Source: Macrococcoides bohemicum (GTDB lineage: Bacteria > Bacillota > Bacilli > Staphylococcales > Staphylococcaceae). Taken from it: a DNA stretch of 64,000 nucleotides. Each line of letters opens with the position of its first letter. Position 1 is the stretch's first letter. The DNA lies in the NCBI RefSeq assembly GCF_003259675.1, contig NZ_PZJG01000001.1, forward strand, positions 434,001-498,000, given 5' to 3'. The position numbers and the translations under genes are program-made. The notes under the pieces are model-generated. The model made no database searches, was not told where the DNA came from, and saw nothing but the letters and a program-made list of their open reading frames with translations. Shown piece by piece: positions 1 to 9,917 of the stretch.

Positions 1-541
1 TGGACCGTTCGAAGCTGCAGTTCAGAATGTTAAAAAGTATAATGCTTCATCTTCTATCGACGTACGTCTTGGTAATGGATTAGAAGTCATTAAACCGGGT
101 GAAGTAGATGTAATTACTATTTGTGGGATGGGTGGTCCACTTATTGCAGACATCATTACATCGGGTAAAGATAAATTAGGCAATCATCCACGTCTAATAC
201 TGCAAAGTAACATTCATACAGAAGCAGCTCGTCATGCACTTGTTTCACTTGGTTATGAAATCATTGCTGAAGAGATAATGAAAGAAAAAAAGCATACTTA
301 CGAAATTATCGTTGCTGAATATGCCACTGAACAAGTGAATTATACGCAAAAAGCACTGAAATTTGGTCCAATTCTTTTACAAAATAAAAATGAAGTGTTT
401 GTCGAAAAGTGGAATAGAGAATATCAGCATTTAATGAAAGTATTATCAGCGATAGAACACGATCCTATTCATGGACAAAAACATGAACAGCTAAAAGAAG
501 AAATCTCATTGTTAAGAGAGGTGTTAGGTTATGTTGATTAG
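1..541 (+). CDS. trmK: tRNA (adenine(22)-N1)-methyltransferase TrmK, 3' part
   Basis: The reading frame is open from base 2, so the gene is cut by the left window edge and only about 179 C-terminal residues are visible. TrmK uses S-adenosylmethionine to methylate N1 of A22 in bacterial tRNAs. The visible part has the Rossmann-fold end and the family signature CGMGGPLIADI (near bases 121-153), followed by a helical C-terminal domain. The stop overlaps the next gene by 11 bases, as in Bacillus and Staphylococcus, where trmK and the nif3-like gene are adjacent. The internal ATG at 128 lies inside the catalytic domain and is not the start. Confidence 0.92.
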   Translation, partial: GPFEAAVQNVKKYNASSSIDVRLGNGLEVIKPGEVDVITICGMGGPLIADIITSGKDKLGNHPRLILQSNIHTEAARHALVSLGYEIIAEEIMKEKKHTYEIIVAEYATEQVNYTQKALKFGPILLQNKNEVFVEKWNREYQHLMKVLSAIEHDPIHGQKHEQLKEEISLLREVLGYVD

Positions 542-1616
542 AGAGTTATTAAATCAAATTAATCAGGAGATACCACTGCATACTGCAGAAAATTGGGATA
601 ATGTAGGTCTTCTTATTGGAGATGAAGCAGCTGAAGTATCCGGCATAATAACAGCGCTTGACTGTACATTAGAAGTTATACAGGAAGCTAAAGAAAAAAA
701 TATAAACACAATAATTTGTCATCATCCATTGATTTTTAGTGGAATAAAATCAATTCTACATTCAGGTTATGGAGAAGTAATCAGAAGCTTAATAAAGAAC
801 GATATGCAATTGATTGCACTACATACGAATTTAGATGCACATCCTAAAGGTGTTAGTACGATGATTGCTGAGCATCTTGAATTAAATGATATAGAAATAT
901 TATTACCTGAACAAAAATCGATTCAAAAACTCCAGATTTTTGTTCCTTTAGCTTATGCTGAACAATTTAAATCAGCGTTGGCAGAAGTAGGTGCTGGACA
1001 AATTGGTGATTATGAACACTGTTTCTTTTCAGTAAAAGGAACAGGCGAATTTCGTGCATTAGAAAATGCTAACCCATTTGTCGGTAATAAAGGTGAAATC
1101 CATCAGGAAGAAGAAATGAAGATTGAATGTGTCTTTGAATCATCTTTGAAATCTGATGTATTAGAAGTGATAAAAACACATCATCCTTATGAAACACCTG
1201 CTTTTGATATTTGGTCATTTGATGTCCAGGCTGAATATGGTACTGGTGTGAAAGCAGCCTTGAAGGAACCTATGTCATTATCTGATTTTGCAAAAAATGC
1301 AAAAGAAAAATTAAATTTGGATGTAATTAAGATGATTGGAGAAGATAAAGTTATTAACACAGTAGGGATAATTGGGGGTTCAGGAATGGATTACATGAAT
1401 GAAGTTAAACGAGTGGGTGTTGATGTATTTATTACAGGTGATATTAAGTATCACGAAGCACATGATTTGATAATGGCAGAACTAGCTGCGCTTGATATCA
1501 CACATTATGCTGAACATGTTATGAAAGAAGGACTCAGTACACTTTTATCAACTTTTATCAAAGATATAAATATCGTTGTTTCACAAATAGATACGAATCC
1601 ATTTAAAGTGATATAA
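531..1616 (+). CDS. Nif3-like dinuclear metal center protein (YqfO family)
   Basis: A 361-residue protein of the Nif3/YqfO family: hexameric, ring-forming, with a dinuclear metal site; also described as GTP cyclohydrolase 1 type 2-like. The true function is unsettled. Metal-binding motifs are visible: ICHHPLIF near residue 63, LHTNLDAHP near residue 98, and a C-terminal HYAEH near residue 327. The long middle section (about 130-230) matches the PII/CutA-like insert of the longer Firmicute version. The start overlaps trmK by 11 bases and the gene ends just before a large hairpin. Confidence 0.9.
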   Translation: MLIRELLNQINQEIPLHTAENWDNVGLLIGDEAAEVSGIITALDCTLEVIQEAKEKNINTIICHHPLIFSGIKSILHSGYGEVIRSLIKNDMQLIALHTNLDAHPKGVSTMIAEHLELNDIEILLPEQKSIQKLQIFVPLAYAEQFKSALAEVGAGQIGDYEHCFFSVKGTGEFRALENANPFVGNKGEIHQEEEMKIECVFESSLKSDVLEVIKTHHPYETPAFDIWSFDVQAEYGTGVKAALKEPMSLSDFAKNAKEKLNLDVIKMIGEDKVINTVGIIGGSGMDYMNEVKRVGVDVFITGDIKYHEAHDLIMAELAALDITHYAEHVMKEGLSTLLSTFIKDINIVVSQIDTNPFKVI

Positions 1617-1624
1617 AATAGCGA

Positions 1625-1735
1625 GGCTGGAGCAGGAGTGTTCTGCCACAAGCAAAAACCGAACAAAACTAATAAATCACGCTTTGATTTATAGTTTTTG
1701 TTCGGTTTTTGACGTAGGGGCAACTTCTGTTCCAC
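1625..1735. repeat. Long imperfect inverted repeat acting as bidirectional terminator
   Basis: Between the convergent nif3-like and ispH genes. The core arms at 1653-1679 and 1685-1711 are 27 nt each, nearly complementary, with a 5-nt loop. Outer segments (1625-1646 and 1715-1735) are partly complementary, extending the dyad to about 110 bp. The wording resembles intergenic hairpin repeats common in Staphylococcaceae. It probably ends transcription from both sides; whether it is a dispersed repeat family cannot be judged from one copy. Confidence 0.6.
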
Positions 1736-1787
1736 CGTTAAAGCTGTTAAACAGAAGAGAGTTAAGACTTATGACACACCCTGTTAA

Positions 1788-2756
1788 TTAATCTATTATT
1801 TTTACAGGTGTTGCATTTTTAATCTTAGGTAATATCTTTTCTGTCGGTACGCCTGACTTTTCTGGTATCGGTTGAATATTTAATGGGTCATAAGATTTAA
1901 TATAATCGATGACCTCTTTTACGATTGGTGTTGGTGTTGAAGCGCCAGCAGTTACAGCAATCGTTGATTTTCCCTGAAGCCATTCAAGTTTTAATTCACT
2001 AATGTCAGAAATACGGTAAGCTTCTGTATGAGCGATTTCTTTAGATACTTGTGCTAAACGGTTAGAGTTATTGCTTTTTGGGTCACCAACCACGATTAAT
2101 ACGTCTGCCTGTCCTGCTTGATTTGCTACAGCTTCCTGGCGTACTTGTGTCGCTAAACAAATTTCTCTATGAACCTCAATATGTGGATATTTTTTTTGAA
2201 GTTCGTCCATAAGATGTTTTACATCCCATTGACTCATTGTTGTTTGATTTGTAACGATAAGTTTTTTGTTTTTTAAATCTTCATCAAGGTTATCGATATC
2301 ATTGATATTTTCCACGAGATGTACGATTTCCGGAGCAACACCAACAGCTCCTTCTGGTTCAGGATGACCTTTTTTTCCGATATAGATAACATGATATCCT
2401 TCCGCTTTTTTCTTGCGAATCAATGTATGTGTATTTTCAACATCCGGACAAGTTGCATCAATGCATACAAGTCCTTTTTCTTTAGCACGGCGTTTCACTT
2501 CTGGACTCACACCATGAGCAGTAAATATAACGGTACCTTCATTAATTTTTTCTAATATTTCTAATCTGTTCGGTCCATCGAGTGTGATGATACCATCGCT
2601 TTCGAAAGCATCAGTCACATGTTTATTATGCACGATCATACCTAAAATATATATTGGACGTGGTAATGTTTTATCAAGTGAAGCATTGCGTGCAATCACC
2701 ATGGCATCAACGACACCGTAACAATATCCACGAGGTGTTATTTTAATAATTTCCAT
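1788..2756 (-). CDS. ispH: 4-hydroxy-3-methylbut-2-enyl diphosphate reductase
   Basis: IspH/LytB carries out the last step of the MEP isoprenoid pathway, reducing HMBPP to IPP and DMAPP with a [4Fe-4S] cluster. Seen: the N-terminal cluster cysteine in PRGYCYGV (residue 12), the second in DATCPDV (about 103), the third in REICLATQ (about 196), and the AHGVSP and TAGASTP motifs. Two ATGs are adjacent; the second (used here) is 8 nt from AGGAGG and gives the usual N-terminus, the first lies at 2759. The length of 322 residues is normal. It stands alone on the minus strand, divergent from cshB; ispG, ispA and dxs of the same pathway are elsewhere in the window. Confidence 0.95.
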   Translation of the reverse strand: MEIIKITPRGYCYGVVDAMVIARNASLDKTLPRPIYILGMIVHNKHVTDAFESDGIITLDGPNRLEILEKINEGTVIFTAHGVSPEVKRRAKEKGLVCIDATCPDVENTHTLIRKKKAEGYHVIYIGKKGHPEPEGAVGVAPEIVHLVENINDIDNLDEDLKNKKLIVTNQTTMSQWDVKHLMDELQKKYPHIEVHREICLATQVRQEAVANQAGQADVLIVVGDPKSNNSNRLAQVSKEIAHTEAYRISDISELKLEWLQGKSTIAVTAGASTPTPIVKEVIDYIKSYDPLNIQPIPEKSGVPTEKILPKIKNATPVKIID

Positions 2757-2902
2757 CATATTTTCCTCCTATTAATCTGCTTAATAAATAGTATAACAAA
2801 CTTTTAAAGAGGATTAGAATATTTTAATTTTAACAATGATTGCTTTCTTTTTCGTATTCTTTCCTATATAATACATGAGATGAACATAAAAGGAGGATTA
2901 TG

Positions 2903-4231
2903 ATGGACAAACACCCATTTGAATTATTTGAACTTGCACCATATTTAGTAGAAGCGGTGGAAGATTTAAATTTCAACCAGCCCACAGAAATCCAGAGAAG
3001 AGTTATTCCTAAATTAAAAAAAGAAACGCACTTAATTGGACAATCACAAACAGGCACAGGAAAATCGCATGCATTTTTACTACCGTTGATCAATAAAATT
3101 AATAAAGAGGTACAGCATCCTCAAATTATTATTCTTGCACCGACTAGAGAGCTTGCAAAGCAATTATATGATGCAGCAGAGCATTTAATTTCATTTACAG
3201 ATGATATTAAAGCAGGACTATATATTGGAGGCACAGATAAGAATAAAGATATACAAAAATCAAAAGTGCAGCCACAAATAGTTATCGGTACACCAAATCG
3301 AATAAAAGATTTAGCAGAAGAAAATGTATTACATATTCATTTAGCAAGAGCAGTTGTAATCGACGAAGCAGACTTAATGATTGATTTAGGATTCTTGCCG
3401 ACAGTCGATAAGATTGCTGCAAATGTATCCCGTGAAGCACAAATAGCAGTATTTTCTGCGACGATACCAAAAGCTTTACACCCATTTTTAAATAAATACT
3501 TATCTAAGCCAGAATTTATTGAGATTGAGCCTGACGCAAAGACAAATAAAAATATTACTTTTTATCTTGTACCTACAAAAAGTAACGATCGTAAAGAACA
3601 GTTGACTAAAATTATGTCTACTATTAATCCTTATTTAGCAATTATTTTTGCGAATAGTCGTGAACGTGCGGATGAAGTAGCAGAATATTTACAGGATCAA
3701 GGTTTAAAGGTAGGCGTTATTCATGGCGGTCTTGCACCACGTGAGCGTACACAACAAATGAAACGTGTGAAAAATCTTGAATATCAATATGTTGTTGCGA
3801 GTGATTTAGCGAGTCGTGGGATTGATATCGATGGTGTTAGTCATGTTATCAATTATGATATTCCACGTGATATAGCCTTCTTTACTCATCGTGTAGGACG
3901 AACTGGCCGAGGAAATTATACAGGGGTTGCAATTACGATCTACACGCCTGATGAAGAAGATTTAATCAACCAGATTGAGAAACGTGGTTTCTCATTTATT
4001 CATAGCGATGTTAAAAATGGTGAACTCGTTGAAATTAAAGATCGAACTGAGCGTCAATCGCGTAAGAAAAAAGAAGATAATATTGAACAGAACCTAAAAC
4101 ATAAACTTAAAGGTAAGAAAAAAGTGAAGCCGGGTTATAAGAAGAAATTCCGATATGAATTGGATAAGTTAAAACGTAATGAGAAAAAGGCCCATTCTAA
4201 ACGTACGAATAGAGAGAATAAAAAAAGGTAG
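2903..4231 (+). CDS. cshB: DEAD-box RNA helicase CshB
   Basis: ATP-dependent RNA helicase of the cold-shock CshB (YqfR) type, thought to remodel RNA during cold adaptation and ribosome assembly. All core motifs are present in order: F-ELFEL with Q-motif QPTEIQ, SQTGTGKS (motif I), PTREL (Ia), GTPNR (Ib), DEAD (II), SAT (III), then domain 2 with IIFANSR, ASDLASRGID and HRVGRTGR (VI). A strongly basic lysine-rich tail from about residue 375 probably binds RNA. Tandem ATGs follow AAAGGAGG; the second gives a 6-nt spacing. Followed 9 nt later by nfo, as in Bacillus. Confidence 0.93.
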   Translation: MDKHPFELFELAPYLVEAVEDLNFNQPTEIQRRVIPKLKKETHLIGQSQTGTGKSHAFLLPLINKINKEVQHPQIIILAPTRELAKQLYDAAEHLISFTDDIKAGLYIGGTDKNKDIQKSKVQPQIVIGTPNRIKDLAEENVLHIHLARAVVIDEADLMIDLGFLPTVDKIAANVSREAQIAVFSATIPKALHPFLNKYLSKPEFIEIEPDAKTNKNITFYLVPTKSNDRKEQLTKIMSTINPYLAIIFANSRERADEVAEYLQDQGLKVGVIHGGLAPRERTQQMKRVKNLEYQYVVASDLASRGIDIDGVSHVINYDIPRDIAFFTHRVGRTGRGNYTGVAITIYTPDEEDLINQIEKRGFSFIHSDVKNGELVEIKDRTERQSRKKKEDNIEQNLKHKLKGKKKVKPGYKKKFRYELDKLKRNEKKAHSKRTNRENKKR

Positions 4232-4240
4232 GGAATTAAC

Positions 4241-5137
4241 ATGCTAATTGGATCTCATGTATCAATGAGCGGTAAAAAAATGCTGCTAGCTGCAGCAGAA
4301 GAAGCAGCGAGTTACAAAGCTTCCACATTTATGATATATACAGGTGCGCCTCAAAACACACGTCGTAAACCGATAGAGGATTTGAACATAGATGCAGGTC
4401 TAGCATTTATGAAAGAAAATAATTTATCTAACATTGTTGTGCATGCACCTTATATCATCAACATTGCTAACACTGTAAAACCTGAAGTATTTGAACTGGG
4501 TGTAGAGTTTCTACAAAAAGAGATTGAACGTACAGAAGCAATTGGCGCAAAAGATATCGTGCTTCATCCTGGTGCACATGTTGGCGCTGGCGAAGAAGCT
4601 GGCATCAAGAAAATTATTGAAGGTTTAAATGAAGTTTTATCTAACAATAATAATGTTCGTATTGCTTTAGAAACGATGGCAGGTAAAGGTTCTGAATGTG
4701 GTAAATCATTTGAAGAACTTGCTGAAATTATTTCAGGTGTAAAGAATAATGAACGTTTATCAGTGTGTTTTGATACTTGTCATACTCATGATGCTGGTTA
4801 TGATATTGTCAATGATTTTGACGGTGTTCTGGAAGAGTTTGATAAAATTATCGGTCTAGATAGAATTAAGGTCATACATGTTAATGATTCAAAGAACGTT
4901 CAGGGCGCACGTAAAGATCGTCATGAAAATTTTGGATTTGGTAACATTGGTTTTGATGCATTATCAAAAATTGTTTATCATGAAGTCTTTAAAGATGTAC
5001 CTAAGATTTTAGAAACACCATACGTTCAAGTTGGCGATGATAAAAAAAATAAAAAGCCACCGTATAAATTTGAAATTGAAATGATTAAAAATAATCAGTT
5101 TGATTCGGATTTACTAGAAAAAATTATTCATCAATAA
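4241..5137 (+). CDS. nfo: Endonuclease IV (AP endonuclease)
   Basis: A 298-residue TIM-barrel AP endonuclease that cleaves 5' to abasic sites in base-excision repair using a three-zinc cluster. Signature motifs are present: GSHVSMSG at the N-terminus, [28 protein letters not shown] and HVNDSKN. It lies 9 nt after cshB and is probably cotranscribed with it; a terminator follows. Confidence 0.94.
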   Translation: MLIGSHVSMSGKKMLLAAAEEAASYKASTFMIYTGAPQNTRRKPIEDLNIDAGLAFMKENNLSNIVVHAPYIINIANTVKPEVFELGVEFLQKEIERTEAIGAKDIVLHPGAHVGAGEEAGIKKIIEGLNEVLSNNNNVRIALETMAGKGSECGKSFEELAEIISGVKNNERLSVCFDTCHTHDAGYDIVNDFDGVLEEFDKIIGLDRIKVIHVNDSKNVQGARKDRHENFGFGNIGFDALSKIVYHEVFKDVPKILETPYVQVGDDKKNKKPPYKFEIEMIKNNQFDSDLLEKIIHQ

Positions 5138-5143
5138 AATTTA

Positions 5144-5181
5144 AAACAGGGATTAATCTTTGATTAATGCTTGTTTTTTAT
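5144..5181 (+). terminator. Rho-independent terminator after nfo
   Basis: A 15-nt-arm stem (5144-5158 with 5162-5176, one mismatch and one wobble) around a TTT loop, followed by a T run. It separates cshB-nfo from the zinc-uptake operon. Confidence 0.75.
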
Positions 5182-5201
5182 CTTAAAAAGGACTGAAGCG
5201 A

Positions 5202-5969
5202 TTGGAGCCAATATTTGAAATTCGAAATGTATCGTATCGATATCCAGGTAAAGTAGCATTATCAGATATTAACATCAGTATCTATCCAGGAGATTTTCTG
5301 GCGATTGTAGGACCAAATGGATCCGGAAAGTCAACATTGTTAAAATTAATTCTAGGTATTTTAAAAATACAATCAGGCAGCATTTATATGAATGGAAGGA
5401 ATATGAAATTACAAAAAAAACTGACTGGTATCGGTTATGTTTCTCAAAAAGCAAACGCGAGCAGTGGTGGTTTCCCGGCTACAGTATTTGAAGTTGTAAG
5501 AAGTGGTTTAATTCAAATTAAACCGTTATTTAAAAAATTTAATAAACAGGATGAACAAAAAGTTGAAGCGATACTGGAACGATTAAATATTACGCATTTA
5601 AAGGATAAAAATATATCTCAGCTTTCTGGTGGTCAGCAGCAACGTGTATTTATCGCGCGTGCACTCATATCAAATCCATCTGTATTAGTGCTTGATGAGC
5701 CGACTGTTGGTATTGATGCAAAACATGTAGCACAGTTCTATGAATTGCTCGCTCAACTTAAAGCAGAAGGTATCACAATTCTATTAGTAACGCATGATAT
5801 AGGTGTAGTTGTTGATACAGCCACTCAAGTTGCCTGTCTCAACCAGCATCTGCATTTTCACGGGACAACACATCAATTTAAATCATTAGATGAAGTTGAA
5901 ATCTCTAAGATTTATGGTCATCCTGTACAGTTTGTTGACCATAATCATAGTAGGGAGTGTTGTCATTGA
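5202..5969 (+). CDS. znuC: Zinc ABC transporter, ATP-binding protein
   Basis: A 255-residue ABC ATPase with Walker A GPNGSGKST, Q-loop VSQKA, signature LSGGQQQR, Walker B VLVLDEPT and H-loop VTHD. It belongs to the metal-ion (ZnuC/MntB) subfamily and energises the membrane partner encoded next. The start is TTG, 9 nt after AAAGGA; no ATG fits upstream of the N-terminal strand. Assignment to zinc rather than manganese comes from the adjacent zur gene. No substrate-binding lipoprotein gene (znuA) is in the cluster. Confidence 0.88.
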   Translation: MEPIFEIRNVSYRYPGKVALSDINISIYPGDFLAIVGPNGSGKSTLLKLILGILKIQSGSIYMNGRNMKLQKKLTGIGYVSQKANASSGGFPATVFEVVRSGLIQIKPLFKKFNKQDEQKVEAILERLNITHLKDKNISQLSGGQQQRVFIARALISNPSVLVLDEPTVGIDAKHVAQFYELLAQLKAEGITILLVTHDIGVVVDTATQVACLNQHLHFHGTTHQFKSLDEVEISKIYGHPVQFVDHNHSRECCH

Positions 5970-6817
5970 GCTTAATAGAAGCGTTGTGGGAATTTGATTT
6001 TATTCGCTATTCATTTCTGAGTGGGATGCTGATAGGTATTCTTGCCCCATTAATCGGGACATTTATTGTAGTACGTCGTCTTTCATTAATTGCAGATGCG
6101 TTAAGTCACGTTACACTCGGTGGTATTGCATTTGGCATGCTTTTATCAAAACTGATTGCAGTTACAATTAATCCGGTTTGGACTGGGATATTATTCTCAA
6201 TCACAGGCTCTCTTTTAATTGAGAAACTTCGTTCTTTATATAAACATTATCAGGAGTTAGCAATACCGATAATCATGAGTTTTGGAATTGGATTGAGTGT
6301 TATATTTATTTCATTTGCGGATGGATTTAATCAGGACCTATTTGGCTATTTATTCGGAAGTATCAGTGCAGTAACTTTAAATGATGTATTTATTATTTTA
6401 GCAATCTTTATATTAGTACTTATATTTATCTTTGTGTTGTATAAGGAACTCTTTATACTATCTTTCGATGAAGAATATGCAGCGATTATCGGTGTACCGA
6501 AGTATGTTCATATTTTGTTTATGCTGATGACTGCGCTTGTAATTTCTGCTTCGATGCGTGTCGTTGGCATTCTTTTAGTAAGTAGTTTAATCACACTGCC
6601 TGTAGCAAGTGCCATGCGTTTTGCAAAAGGATATAAACAACTCATGCTGTGGAGTGGTGTGATAGGCGAATTATCGGTCTTAATTGGCCTCGTTATTGCA
6701 TTTTATCTAGATATATCTCCAGGTGGTGTAATTGTAATGCTGCTAGTATTAGTGTTGCTTTTTGCCCTTGCTATCAGTAATATGAATGAAAAAGGAGGTA
6801 TTTCAAATGAATACTGA
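5966..6817 (+). CDS. znuB: Zinc ABC transporter, permease
   Basis: Polytopic membrane protein of the ABC-3 metal permease family (about 283 residues, 7-8 hydrophobic segments) that forms the metal channel with ZnuC. Recognisable family stretches are [19 protein letters not shown] near the N-terminus and [16 protein letters not shown] in the C-terminal half. A TTG start at 5966 overlapping the znuC stop (TTGA) is preferred because GGGAG lies 8 nt upstream; a GTG at 5957 in the same frame is the alternative. The 3' end overlaps zur by 11 bases. Confidence 0.88.
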   Translation: MSLIEALWEFDFIRYSFLSGMLIGILAPLIGTFIVVRRLSLIADALSHVTLGGIAFGMLLSKLIAVTINPVWTGILFSITGSLLIEKLRSLYKHYQELAIPIIMSFGIGLSVIFISFADGFNQDLFGYLFGSISAVTLNDVFIILAIFILVLIFIFVLYKELFILSFDEEYAAIIGVPKYVHILFMLMTALVISASMRVVGILLVSSLITLPVASAMRFAKGYKQLMLWSGVIGELSVLIGLVIAFYLDISPGGVIVMLLVLVLLFALAISNMNEKGGISNEY

Positions 6818-7214
6818 TGATGCGATTAAAGTTTTAAAAGATAATGGACATAAATATACTGACAAACGTCGTGATATGATAAGTATGTTACATGATACAA
6901 GTAAATACCTTAATGCAAAACAAATGCAGGAAGAACTAAATGAGAAATATCCTGGCATTTCATTTGATACAATATATAGAAATTTAAATTTATTTGATGA
7001 ATTAAATATAATCGAAGTGACAGAACTTGATGGTGAAAAGAAATTTAGATTATCATGTACGACACATCATCATCACCATTTTATATGTGAAAAATGTGGT
7101 GAAACACGTGTCGTTGAATTTTGTCCAATTGCAACATTTGAAGCGGAACTTGATAATGTTGAAATTCATAGTCATAAAATTGAACTATATGGATTATGTG
7201 AGCGTTGCAAATAA
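6807..7214 (+). CDS. zur: Zinc uptake regulator, Fur family
   Basis: A 135-residue Fur-family repressor. It has an N-terminal winged helix, the histidine-rich hinge [15 protein letters not shown], and a second CERC at the C-terminus forming the structural Cys4 zinc site. Coupling to znuCB is the reason for calling it Zur rather than Fur or PerR. ATG at 6807 is chosen because AAAGGAGG lies 8 nt upstream; the in-frame ATG at 6786 would start inside that site. No convincing Zur operator was found upstream of znuC. Confidence 0.88.
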   Translation: MNTDDAIKVLKDNGHKYTDKRRDMISMLHDTSKYLNAKQMQEELNEKYPGISFDTIYRNLNLFDELNIIEVTELDGEKKFRLSCTTHHHHHFICEKCGETRVVEFCPIATFEAELDNVEIHSHKIELYGLCERCK

Positions 7215-7255
7215 GAAAAGGAGAAGACAGTTAACTGTCTTCTCCTTTTCTTATT
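7210..7255. terminator. 46-bp perfect palindrome, bidirectional terminator
   Basis: Bases 7210-7255 read identically on both strands, with no loop mismatch. The stop codons of zur (7212-7214) and of the convergent nucleotidase gene (7231-7233) both lie within it. T-rich tracts flank the stem in each direction, so it should terminate both operons. Confidence 0.8.
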
Positions 7256-7821
7256 GGAAATTGTTTTTTAATTAAAGTATCTAATTCCAGCCAGGATTTT
7301 ACTCGTGTAACACCAGCTGGTAATTCACTTTGATTATAAGGTGTATCAAATAAATACACTGGAATGTTTAATGCGTTGTGAATTTCAATCGCATTATCAA
7401 GTTTATCCTCAAAAAATGCATCAACATTAAGACGTCTTGCTGTTTCTATCTTTTCATGTGAACCTGTAAGTTCGATGTGATGATAGGGCACATTGTGTGT
7501 TTTAAACCAGTCAATTGTTAATTCTTGTAAGTATGAATGTCTGGCACTGATAAAGATCAGTTGATAATAATTAGCCCAATTCATTAAGACATGATCTGCA
7601 TCATTATGAACAGGTGAATACTTATATATTTCATGTTCATTATCTTTAAACCATTGATAAATTTCTGATTCAGGAATATTAAGTACATTAGATAAGTCAT
7701 ATTCAGTAATATCTTCATATTTAAAATCTTTATTAAAAGATCTTTGAAGATAAGGTACTAAAGCAGTAGGGCATGTTACAGTACCATCAATATCTATACC
7801 CATACGAAACTTTCTATTCAT
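7231..7821 (-). CDS. HAD-superfamily 5'-nucleotidase (YqfW-like)
   Basis: A 196-residue HAD hydrolase of the 5'(3')-deoxyribonucleotidase/YqfW type. The nucleophile motif is GIDIDGTV (aspartates 9 and 11), motif II is FISARH, and the late acidic motif is FFEDKLDNA. The substrate is probably a nucleoside monophosphate, but this is not proven for the group. The start overlaps the ispG 3' end by 8 bases, so it is the second gene of an ispG operon, matching the Bacillus neighbourhood (yqfV zur, yqfW, yqfY ispG). Confidence 0.8.
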   Translation of the reverse strand: MNRKFRMGIDIDGTVTCPTALVPYLQRSFNKDFKYEDITEYDLSNVLNIPESEIYQWFKDNEHEIYKYSPVHNDADHVLMNWANYYQLIFISARHSYLQELTIDWFKTHNVPYHHIELTGSHEKIETARRLNVDAFFEDKLDNAIEIHNALNIPVYLFDTPYNQSELPAGVTRVKSWLELDTLIKKQFPIRKGEDS

Positions 7822-8938
7822 TTACTGCCTGCGCTTGATTTAATTTTTCTTCAGCTTGCTTTTTAAAGTATTCCTCAGCTAATTTATCAATTTCAATCTT
7901 CAGTTCTTCTACCATCGTTTCCTCTGGAACTTTTCTGACTGTTTTACCTTTCATAAATAACAAGCCTTCACCACGTGCACCGGCAATACCGATATCTGCT
8001 TCACGTGCTTCACCCGGACCATTAACTGCACAACCCAATACAGCAACTTTTAACGGTGCTTTAATCGTTGAAATGTATTCTTCCACTTCATTTGCAATAG
8101 AAATTAGATCTATTTCAATACGTCCACAAGTAGGACAAGAAATTAATGTAGCTGCATTGCTTGCTAATCCAAATGATTTTAATAATTCTTTAGCCACTTT
8201 AACTTCTTCAACAGGATCAGCAGATAAAGAAATACGGAGTGTATTTCCGATACCTAAACTCATGATTGCACCAAGCCCTGCTGCAGATTTAACTGTTCCA
8301 GCAAATAATGTACCACTTTCAGTAATACCTAAATGTAATGGATAATCAAAGGCTTGCGCAGCTTTTGTGTAAGCCTCTATTGCTAAGTTAACATCACTTG
8401 CTTTCATCGATACGATGATATCATGGAAATCCAGGTCTTCTAAAATTTTTATATGATGTAATGCACTTTCAACCATACCATCTGCAGTTGGATAACCGTA
8501 TTTTTTTATGATATGTTTTTCAAGCGATCCGGCATTAACACCAATACGGATTGGTATACCTTTTGCTTTACATGCTTTTACAACTTCCTCTACCTTTTCA
8601 CGACGCCCGATATTACCTGGATTGATACGAATTTTATCAGCGCCACCTTCGATAGCAAGTAAAGCTAATTTATAATCAAAATGAATGTCCACAACAAGTG
8701 GGATATTAATTTGTTTTTTTATTTCTGCAATTGCCAGTGCATCTTCTTCTTTTGGACAAGCTACACGTACAATTTGGCAACCTGCTTCTTCAAGACGCTT
8801 AATTTCTGCAACTGTCGCTTGAACGTCATGTGTTTTCGTTGTCGTCATACTTTGTATGATAAGCTCATCACTTCCACCGATTGTAAGATCTCCAACCTTC
8901 ACTGGACGTGTATTTCTTCTATGTGTGATTTCAGGCAT
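7814..8938 (-). CDS. ispG: 4-hydroxy-3-methylbut-2-en-1-yl diphosphate synthase
   Basis: IspG/GcpE converts MEcPP to HMBPP in the MEP pathway with a [4Fe-4S] cluster. Seen: the N-terminal TIM-barrel motif [11 protein letters not shown], the cluster motif [11 protein letters not shown] and the conserved [15 protein letters not shown] near residue 305. The 374-residue length is typical. The start ATG has AGGAG 8 nt upstream. It is the direct upstream partner of IspH, whose gene is about 5 kb away in this window. Confidence 0.95.
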   Translation of the reverse strand: MPEITHRRNTRPVKVGDLTIGGSDELIIQSMTTTKTHDVQATVAEIKRLEEAGCQIVRVACPKEEDALAIAEIKKQINIPLVVDIHFDYKLALLAIEGGADKIRINPGNIGRREKVEEVVKACKAKGIPIRIGVNAGSLEKHIIKKYGYPTADGMVESALHHIKILEDLDFHDIIVSMKASDVNLAIEAYTKAAQAFDYPLHLGITESGTLFAGTVKSAAGLGAIMSLGIGNTLRISLSADPVEEVKVAKELLKSFGLASNAATLISCPTCGRIEIDLISIANEVEEYISTIKAPLKVAVLGCAVNGPGEAREADIGIAGARGEGLLFMKGKTVRKVPEETMVEELKIEIDKLAEEYFKKQAEEKLNQAQAVNE

Positions 8939-9025
8939 TTATAAAACTCCTTTAATTTTAAGTATGAATAATGTCATAACATATTTATTATATAGAATAA
9001 TAACATTAAATTGTATTGTTTTGTT

Positions 9026-9760
9026 TTAAGATTCAAACTTTGCTCTTTTACGAGGTAAATAATGAACAGTTACTAATATGAGGACTGCGAGCACTGTCCA
9101 TGAGCACATGATGAAAAACATATTGTATTTTAAATTCAATAAGCCAAAAAATAAAATAATTGAAGGCAGTGTTAATAAAAATGTTGTTATTTTAAGCCAG
9201 TTCATAAATCTGGATTTTCTTTTGAATAACACTGATATAACATGTGCAACTATACTGATAAAAATAATTTTTATGACAGTAGTGATAAATTGAATGAAAA
9301 TCAGAAAACCGATAAAGATCGACAGATAAAAGTAACTAGACGCAGTATACGTTTTTAAAAAAGTAATGAAAGTCGTTTTATCATAAAACATCGGCAAATT
9401 TAAATATGACAAGAAGGTTGATTCATCTACTTGTATGCCGTATTTCTGAAACGACATGACATGATTTTCCGGTGATTGTTTTTTATTTGAAAATAAAATT
9501 TTATAAGGTGGGACATCGATTGTTTTTTCTTCTTTCAAGACAAGTACATTATCTTTAATTTTAAAGTCAGGTATTTCATGCTGTTTATTTTTCACCATCT
9601 GATTTGCAACATTAATGGCTTTGTAAAAATTAATACTATTTGGAATAGAGAAAAGAATTGCAATGATTAATATATGTAAAAAAATATATCTGAGCTTTAC
9701 TGTTCTGAACAAAGAATATTGTTTAGGTTTCATTAACCTTTTCAAGTGCTTAAAATACAA
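9026..9760 (-). CDS. DUF1189 family membrane protein
   Basis: A 244-residue integral membrane protein of unknown function. One N-terminal transmembrane segment (about 26-44) is followed by an extracytoplasmic domain (45-135) and four further hydrophobic segments, ending in a basic tail. A DUF1189 gene sits at the equivalent place near sodA in Bacillus. The start is TTG, 7 nt after AGGAGG. Monocistronic, divergent from sodA. Confidence 0.75.
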   Translation of the reverse strand: MYFKHLKRLMKPKQYSLFRTVKLRYIFLHILIIAILFSIPNSINFYKAINVANQMVKNKQHEIPDFKIKDNVLVLKEEKTIDVPPYKILFSNKKQSPENHVMSFQKYGIQVDESTFLSYLNLPMFYDKTTFITFLKTYTASSYFYLSIFIGFLIFIQFITTVIKIIFISIVAHVISVLFKRKSRFMNWLKITTFLLTLPSIILFFGLLNLKYNMFFIMCSWTVLAVLILVTVHYLPRKRAKFES

Positions 9761-9852
9761 ATTATTTCCTCCTAGAATTCTTTAAATGATTGGAGATAAG
9801 ACAACACTATTATTCTATCAAAAATATTCATTTTGATATATAAGCAAAGTAG

Positions 9853-9881
9853 TTGAGAACGCTATCTTAAGTTGATATGAT
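9853..9881 (+). promoter_or_regulatory. Candidate sigma-A promoter for sodA
   Basis: TTGAGA at 9853-9858 and TATGAT at 9876-9881 are separated by exactly 17 nt, with the AAGGAGG of sodA 20 nt downstream. Good match by eye; not tested. Confidence 0.6.
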
Positions 9882-9917
9882 AAATATGTACTTAAAATTT
9901 AAGGAGGATGATTAATT

